Positions 58,899 through 64,000 of a stretch of 64,000 nt of DNA are shown piece by piece (the first letter of the stretch is position 1; every line of letters starts with the position of its first letter). The notes beneath the pieces are model-generated. The model was given only the letters and a program-made list of their open reading frames with translations. It ran no database searches and was not told the origin of the DNA. The DNA comes from Aquisalimonas sp007126095 (GTDB taxonomy: Bacteria > Pseudomonadota > Gammaproteobacteria > Nitrococcales > Aquisalimonadaceae), in NCBI RefSeq assembly GCF_048323695.1, contig NZ_JBLWFT010000004.1:124001-188000 (forward strand), given 5' to 3'. A program made the position numbers and the translations under genes.

Positions 58899-61424
58899 AT
58901 GCGAAAACTGCTGCTTGTTCTTGCTGCCGGCCTGTTTGTCGTCATTCTCGCGTTCCGTTTCGGCGGTGATTCGCCCTCCGACCAGGGGGTCGGAGACGCA
59001 CCCGACGAGGAAGATGCGCACCCCGGTGACCGTCGCGGCGCCCTGGTGGATGAAGTGGTGTTCACCCAGGAGTCCGACGTGGGCAAGGTTGCCGGCCTGA
59101 TCGAAGGCGGCTCCCACCACGTATTCGCCCAGGGGGTCACCAACAACACCGTGTTCAACCGGCTGCGCGATTCGTCGCGCACCGATTACGAAGAAGCCTA
59201 CGGCACCTCCGGCGAGCTCACCCTCAATCCGGCCGGCCCGGAGCTGGACAACGGCGAGCTCAACCCGTTTGCGGTGCGTGAGATACGCGAAGCCATGAAC
59301 TGGCTGGTCAACCGTCGGCACATCGCCGAGGAGATCTACGGCGGCCTTGCCGTCCCGCGCACCCTGCCCGTGAACACGGCGTTCCCTGATTACGCCCGCC
59401 TTGCCGATACGGCCCGCGCGCTGGAGCTGGAATACGGCTACGACCCCGAGCGTGCGCGCACGGTGATCCGCGAAGAGATGGAAGCCCTGGGCGCGACGCT
59501 GGAGCGCGGCCGCTGGATGTACGACGGCCGTCCGGTGCGGCTGAACGTCCTGATCCGCTCCGAGGACGCCCGCAAGCAGGTGGGTGACTACGTGGCCAAC
59601 CTGCTGGAGGACGAAGGATTCCGGGTCGAGCGCCAGTACCGCACGGCCGAGGAGGCGTCGCGGATCTGGATCGGTGGTGATCCGGCCTCGGGTCGCTGGC
59701 ACGCCTACACCGGCAGCTGGGTGTCCACCGTGATCAACCGGGACGTCTCCGACAACCTCAGCTTTTATTACACCCCGCGCGGGCGCCCGGAGCCGCTGTG
59801 GCAGGCGTACGATCCCGACCCGGAACTGGACGAGATCGCGGATCGCCTGCAACGCCGGGACTACGGCTCCAGTGAGGAGCGACGTGAGCTGATGGCCCGG
59901 GGCATGGAACTCGCCATGCATGATTCCGCGCGCATCTGGCTGGTGGATCAGATCAACGCCATTCCGCGTGCCGAGAACGTCGAACTGGCCGCTGACCTGG
60001 CCGGGGGCATCGCCGGGTCGCGGCTGTGGCCTTACACCCTGCGCTTCCGTGACCGCATCGGCGGCCGTGTGGTGTTCGCCGCACCGAGTCTGCTGACCGA
60101 GCCCTGGAACCCGGTGGCCGGCAGTAACTGGCTGTTCGACACCATGATCAGCCGTGCGCTCAGTGATGCCGCCGTGCTGCCCGATCCGTTCACCGGTCTG
60201 TACTGGCCCCAGCGCATCCAGTTCGCGGAGGTCACCGTGCAGGAAGGTGTGCCGGTGGAGCGCACCCATGACTGGCTACGCGTCGATTTCGCCGATGAAA
60301 TCCGCGTGCCGGAGGACACCCTGATCGACTGGGACGGCGAGACCAGCCGGTTCATTACCGTGGGCGAGAAGCACGAGGACGGCGTCACCGCGCGCACCCG
60401 TACGCGGGTGGTCTACGAGGACGACTACCTGGAGCGCCGCTGGCACGATGGCACCCAGGTGTCCATGGCCGATGTGGTGCTGCCCTGGGTTCTCAACTTT
60501 GCCCGTGCCGATGAGGCCAGCAGCCTGTTCGACCCCAGTCACATGCCGTCATTCGAGGTGTTCCAGCGCCACTTCCGCGGCTGGCGCATCGTCGGTACGG
60601 ATCCGCTGGAGATCGAGATCTACAGCGACCAGATCTTCCCGGATGCTGAAACCATCGTCGCCCAGCGCACGCCGTCCGCCCAGCCATGGCATACGCTGGC
60701 GCTGGGTATTCTGGCGGAGCGCAGCGGCGAGCTGGCGTTTTCCTCCAACAAGGCGGACCGCATGGAAGTGGACTGGATGAGCCTGATCGCCGGGCCGAGT
60801 CTCAATGTCTTGCGCCGAGGCCTGGATACCGCCAGCGAGGTCGGTTTCGTGCCGTACGCGAACGTCCTCTCCGAGCACTTGCGTGAGGGCGAGCCGGAGG
60901 CGCGCTACGCCGCCCTGGCCGACTGGTACGCCGAGCGCAACCACTTCTGGGTCGGCGACGGTCCCTTCTATCTGCATGCGGTGTATCCGGTGGAGCGCAC
61001 CGTGGTGCTGCGCCGGTACGAGGATTTTCCGGACCGCGCCGACAAGTGGTTGCGCTTCACCCGGCCACGCATCCCCGAGGTGGCCATGGATGGTCCGATG
61101 ACGGTCACGCCGGACGACGACAGTGTGCGTTTCCCGGTGCACATCACCTACGATGGCGAGCCGTACGAGGCGGAGGCGATCGAGCAGGTTCAGTATCTGC
61201 TGTTCGACGGCGACGGTCAGCTGCGACACCGCGGCGAGGCCGAGCGTGGTGACGACGGCGAGTGGCGGATTGATCTCGGCCGCGAGGAGCTCGCCGGTCT
61301 CGGCTTTGGTGCCAACAGCCTTGAGGTGGCCATCACCTCCCGGGACGTCGCCCTGCCGGCGTTCGCCTCCCACGCCTTCGCCACGGTGCCGGCGGGCACG
61401 CAACTGCTGGAGGACGACCTGTGA
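58899..61424 (+). CDS. ABC transporter solute-binding protein, SBP_bac_5 class, with apparently swapped halves
   Basis: 841 residues, much longer than the usual 500-600. An N-terminal membrane anchor/signal (about 3-22) is followed by a region (about 60-385) that resembles the normally C-terminal lobe (NPFAVREIREAMNWLVNRRHIAEEIYGG..., FDPERARTVI-type helix). A second region (about 386-730) resembles the normally N-terminal lobe (VVFAAPSLLTEPWNP, RRWHDGTQVSMADVVLPWVLNFARAD near 516, FWVGDGPFYLHAVYPVERTVVLRRYEDF near 682). The last 105 residues look like an Ig-like beta domain. It overlaps the first permease by 4 bases. Substrate class (peptide, opine, nickel) is inferred from the transporter family. 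Confidence 0.75.
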   Translation: MRKLLLVLAAGLFVVILAFRFGGDSPSDQGVGDAPDEEDAHPGDRRGALVDEVVFTQESDVGKVAGLIEGGSHHVFAQGVTNNTVFNRLRDSSRTDYEEAYGTSGELTLNPAGPELDNGELNPFAVREIREAMNWLVNRRHIAEEIYGGLAVPRTLPVNTAFPDYARLADTARALELEYGYDPERARTVIREEMEALGATLERGRWMYDGRPVRLNVLIRSEDARKQVGDYVANLLEDEGFRVERQYRTAEEASRIWIGGDPASGRWHAYTGSWVSTVINRDVSDNLSFYYTPRGRPEPLWQAYDPDPELDEIADRLQRRDYGSSEERRELMARGMELAMHDSARIWLVDQINAIPRAENVELAADLAGGIAGSRLWPYTLRFRDRIGGRVVFAAPSLLTEPWNPVAGSNWLFDTMISRALSDAAVLPDPFTGLYWPQRIQFAEVTVQEGVPVERTHDWLRVDFADEIRVPEDTLIDWDGETSRFITVGEKHEDGVTARTRTRVVYEDDYLERRWHDGTQVSMADVVLPWVLNFARADEASSLFDPSHMPSFEVFQRHFRGWRIVGTDPLEIEIYSDQIFPDAETIVAQRTPSAQPWHTLALGILAERSGELAFSSNKADRMEVDWMSLIAGPSLNVLRRGLDTASEVGFVPYANVLSEHLREGEPEARYAALADWYAERNHFWVGDGPFYLHAVYPVERTVVLRRYEDFPDRADKWLRFTRPRIPEVAMDGPMTVTPDDDSVRFPVHITYDGEPYEAEAIEQVQYLLFDGDGQLRHRGEAERGDDGEWRIDLGREELAGLGFGANSLEVAITSRDVALPAFASHAFATVPAGTQLLEDDL

Positions 61425-62542
61425 GTGCGCTGCCTGCCGCAACGCCGGCCCGCACCGGCTGGTTACGGGATCTGCGCCGCATCGCCACCTTTACCGGCAA
61501 GCGGCTCATCGCCCTCATCCTCACGGTGCTGGTGGGGGTGTACCTCACCATCCTGATCGCCAACATGGGCGGGCAGGTGGACGATCTGCGCATGCTCCAG
61601 ATCCGCGCCACCGTCTCCGAACAGGTGCGCGCCGACCCGGCGTTCTTCGATATGCCTTCGGAGGAGCGCAACGAGCTCATCGAGCGGCAGGTGCAGCTGG
61701 AGGTGGAGCGGCGGCGCCTGGACGAACCGTTCATGGTCCGCAGCATCGACTACCTCGCCCAGGGCATGCAGCTGGATCTGGGCCGCGCCGAGGAGATGCA
61801 CAGCGACAGCGGCTCCCGGGAGGTGTATCAGATCATTGTCGAGCGTTTGCCGGCGACGCTGCTGCTGTTCGGCACCGCCAACCTGCTGGTGTTCTTCGTC
61901 TCCGTGTGGGCCGCGTTGTGGCTGTCGCGACGCTACGGCAGTCCCGCGGATCGGTCGGTGATCGCGCTGGCACCCAGTTCCGCGGCGCCCGGGTGGTTCT
62001 ACGGCATCTTTCTGATCCTGATCTTCGCCTTCCTGGTGCCGGTGCTGCCCGCCGGCGGCATGGTGGACATTCCACCGCCGGAGGACAGCTGGGCCTACGC
62101 CGCCAGTGTCATGCGCCACATGGTGCTGCCGGTGGCCGCCATGTTCATCTCGTCGATCTTCATCTCCATCTACTCGTGGCGGACATTCTTCCTCATCCAC
62201 TCCAGCGAGGATTACGTGGAGATGGCGCGGGCCAAAGGGTTGCCGTCGTCGCTGATCGAGCGGCGCTACATCCTGCGGCCGACGCTGTCCCCCATCGTCA
62301 CGAGCTTCGCACTCATGCTGATCGGGTTGTGGAGCGGTGCCATCATCCTGGAGCAGGTGTTCAACTGGCCTGGCCTCGGCACGCTGCTGTTCCAGGCCAT
62401 CGGCTACCGGGACACGCCGGTGATCATCGGCTCCGTGGTGATCTTCGCCTACCTGCTGGCGCTGACGGTGTTCCTGCTGGATATCCTCTACGCCATTCTC
62501 GATCCGCGTGTGCGGGTGGGCATCGAGGGGGACAACCGATGA
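61421..62542 (+). CDS. ABC transporter permease (DppB/OppB type)
   Basis: 373 residues. An N-terminal helix (about 25-48) is followed by a longer than usual periplasmic loop (about 50-145, with VSEQVRADPAFFDMPSEERNELIERQVQLEVERRRLD), then five membrane helices with the cytoplasmic EAA-type loop EDYVEMARAKGLPSSLIERRYILRPTLSPIVT. It is the first inner-membrane subunit of a type I importer for peptides or related solutes. The GTG/ATG overlaps bracket it: start within the SBP stop and end within the second permease start (ATGA at 62539-62542). Confidence 0.9.
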   Translation: MSALPAATPARTGWLRDLRRIATFTGKRLIALILTVLVGVYLTILIANMGGQVDDLRMLQIRATVSEQVRADPAFFDMPSEERNELIERQVQLEVERRRLDEPFMVRSIDYLAQGMQLDLGRAEEMHSDSGSREVYQIIVERLPATLLLFGTANLLVFFVSVWAALWLSRRYGSPADRSVIALAPSSAAPGWFYGIFLILIFAFLVPVLPAGGMVDIPPPEDSWAYAASVMRHMVLPVAAMFISSIFISIYSWRTFFLIHSSEDYVEMARAKGLPSSLIERRYILRPTLSPIVTSFALMLIGLWSGAIILEQVFNWPGLGTLLFQAIGYRDTPVIIGSVVIFAYLLALTVFLLDILYAILDPRVRVGIEGDNR

Positions 62543-63870
62543 ATCGCTGGTTGAGCGGCCTGCGCGAGCTGCGGCAGTACCCGTCCGCCATCGGCGGCAT
62601 GGCGTTGATCGCGTTCCTGATCGGGCTGTCTGTCTATACCGTCATCGTTATTCCCTACTCCCAGGCCCTGGAGCAGTGGCGGGGTGGTGAACAGTGGCAG
62701 ATGCATCCGGTCAACGCCGGGCCCGTGTGGGCGGATCGCCTGCTGGGCGGCAACAAGCCCGAGACCATTACCGTCAGTAGTGACGACGCCACTGTGGAGG
62801 AGCGGACGTTTGACGGCGGTCGGCAGCTGCGCATCCCTCTTGGGTTTGATTTCACCTACGACGACTTTCCCAGCGAAATCAACCTGTTCCTGCAGTCCCG
62901 CGGGACGGAGCGGCAGGGGTTCGTGCGCCTGAGCTGGCGGACCCCCGACGGCGACACCATCCCGCTCGGCACCCAGCGCATTGCCAGGGACGACCGCGTG
63001 TCGATCTCCCAGAACCGGTCCCTGGAGGGGCGTCTGGGTCAGCCGCCGCACATCGGCCTGTTCGCGGGAGCTGACCCGGGCGACAATCCGGAGCCCGTGG
63101 CCGGCCGGTACGAGCTGGTGGTGGATGCCATGCTGTTTGGCGACGACCCGACGCTGAGCGCCGAGCTGGCGGTCTACGGGCGTGTGCACGGTATCGCCGG
63201 CACCGACCACCAGCGCCGCGATCTCATGGTGGCACTGCTCTGGGGGACGCCCGTGGCGCTGGCGTTCGGGTTGCTGGCGGCGGTGGGGACCACCGTCACC
63301 ACGCTGGTGATCGCCGCGGCAGGGGTGTGGTTCGGCGGGTTGGTGGACGCCACCATCCAGCGGCTCACGGAGGTGAACATCATACTGCCGCTGCTGCCGA
63401 TACTGGTCATGGTCGGCACCCTCTACTCCACCAGTATCTGGCTGATGCTCGGCGTGGTGATTGCGCTGGGCATCTTCAGCGCGGGTATCAAGATGTACCG
63501 CGCCATGCTGCTGCCCATCCGGCAGGCGCCCTACATCGAGGCGGCGCGGGCGTACGGGGCGAGCAACACGCGCATCATCATGCGCTACATGATCCCGCGC
63601 ATACTGCCGGTGCTGATCCCGACCTTTGTCACGCTGATCCCCACCTACGTCTTCCTGGAGGCCTCGCTTGCGGTGCTGGGCCTGGGCGACCCGGTGCTGC
63701 CCACCTGGGGCAAGGTACTCAACGACGCCCAGGTGCAGAGCGCGCTGTACAACGGTTTCTATTACTGGGTGGTATCGCCGGCGCTGCTGCTCATGCTCAC
63801 CGGTCTCGGCTTTGCCATGCTCGGCTTCGCGCTGGACCGGGTGTTCAATCCCCGGCTGAGGACGCAGTAA
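62539..63870 (+). CDS. ABC transporter permease (DppC/OppC type) with large periplasmic insertion
   Basis: 443 residues (usual about 300). TM1 (about 20-42) is followed by an insertion of about 180 residues (WRGGEQWQMHPVNAGPVWADRLLGGNKPETITVSSDD...) that reads as a beta-rich periplasmic domain. The standard five-helix core has the EAA loop RQAPYIEAARAYGASNTRIIMRYMIPRILPVLIPTF near 325 and the C-terminal GLGDPVLPTWGKVLNDAQ region. Pairs with the upstream permease. An ATG at 62539 overlaps its stop. The insertion may dock the unusually long solute-binding protein. Confidence 0.88.
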   Translation: MNRWLSGLRELRQYPSAIGGMALIAFLIGLSVYTVIVIPYSQALEQWRGGEQWQMHPVNAGPVWADRLLGGNKPETITVSSDDATVEERTFDGGRQLRIPLGFDFTYDDFPSEINLFLQSRGTERQGFVRLSWRTPDGDTIPLGTQRIARDDRVSISQNRSLEGRLGQPPHIGLFAGADPGDNPEPVAGRYELVVDAMLFGDDPTLSAELAVYGRVHGIAGTDHQRRDLMVALLWGTPVALAFGLLAAVGTTVTTLVIAAAGVWFGGLVDATIQRLTEVNIILPLLPILVMVGTLYSTSIWLMLGVVIALGIFSAGIKMYRAMLLPIRQAPYIEAARAYGASNTRIIMRYMIPRILPVLIPTFVTLIPTYVFLEASLAVLGLGDPVLPTWGKVLNDAQVQSALYNGFYYWVVSPALLLMLTGLGFAMLGFALDRVFNPRLRTQ

Positions 63871-63872
63871 CC

Positions 63873-64000
63873 ATGGTGGAGAAGACCCTGCTCAGCGTGG
63901 AGAACCTGCAGCTGCACTACCAGACCCGCCGCGGCATCGCCCGGGCGGTGGATGGCGTGAGCTTTGACATCCGTGCCAACGAGGCGCTGGTGGTGCTGGG
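63873..64000 (+). CDS. ABC transporter ATP-binding protein (start only, cut by window end)
   Basis: The first 42 codons are visible: MVEKTLLSVENLQLHYQTRRG, then ARAVDGVSFDIRANEALVVLG, i.e. the first beta-strands and the approach to the Walker A loop of an OppD/DppD-type ATPase. It starts 2 bases after the second permease, as expected in a dpp/opp-type operon. The rest lies outside the window. Confidence 0.88.
   Translation, partial: MVEKTLLSVENLQLHYQTRRGIARAVDGVSFDIRANEALVVL

Overview
The window looks like chromosome from a high-GC, moderately halophilic or haloalkaliphilic gammaproteobacterium, possibly an Ectothiorhodospiraceae-type organism. The basis is the high GC content, the acidic proteins (runs of Asp/Glu in the cytochrome c5-like, EB_dh-like and TorF-like proteins), and gammaproteobacterial families such as YjjX, UbiK, DUF3581, LdhA and a gamma-type Zur box. 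The taxonomic call is an inference. No prophage, transposase, CRISPR array or rRNA operon was seen. One tRNA gene, tRNA-Arg(CCG), is present.

Region 1 (1-7,954) is an aerobic-type cobalamin corrin-ring cluster. It runs cobG-cobH-cobI-cobJ, then an inverted cobK, then cobL-cobE-cobM, and is preceded by and translationally coupled to an ABC-2 type transporter. Region 2 (8,137-24,133) is mixed: moaA, malonyl-CoA decarboxylase, a DUF3581 protein, a Zur-box-driven COG0523 GTPase with a histidine-rich NicO-like permease, yjjX, a cytochrome c lipoprotein, a PAS-GGDEF protein, an LdhA-type dehydrogenase, a thioesterase, an AidB-like acyl-CoA dehydrogenase, and a TonB-dependent receptor whose 3' end overlaps a convergent NarX/NarL-like two-component system.

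Region 3 (24,200-42,300) is the most coherent part: a nitrogen-scavenging supercluster. It holds a tRNA-Arg with tRNA-derived debris, a cytochrome c5-like protein, a TorF/Gcw_chp porin, hupE-ureDABCEF-ureG, urtABCDE, yifB and ubiK (unrelated), then glnK-amtB. Four well-formed sigma-54 (-24/-12) promoters precede torF, hupE-ure, urtA and glnK. NtrC-type GCAC-N7-GTGC sites precede the ure and urt promoters. This suggests one NtrC/RpoN regulon covering a porin, urea uptake, nickel supply, urease, ammonium uptake and PII signalling. Two families of short palindromic repeats lie between its genes.

Region 4 (42,399-58,756) has an adenine/adenosine deaminase, an AtoE-type fatty-acid carrier, a MotA/OmpA-like predicted rotary-motor pair with a very long periplasmic coiled coil, a small hydrolase, a TetR-type regulator, a YdjM/DUF457 membrane protein that seems to start at a non-canonical CTG, a UMF1-family MFS carrier, a short NAD kinase, a type I Baeyer-Villiger monooxygenase, an orphan EB_dh haem-domain protein, an EamA exporter, an M42 peptidase, and two adjacent Fur-superfamily regulators (Fur-like and Irr-like).

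Region 5 (58,899-64,000) is a peptide/opine/nickel-class ABC transporter operon cut by the window end. Its 841-residue solute-binding protein appears to carry the two halves of the SBP_bac_5 fold in swapped order.
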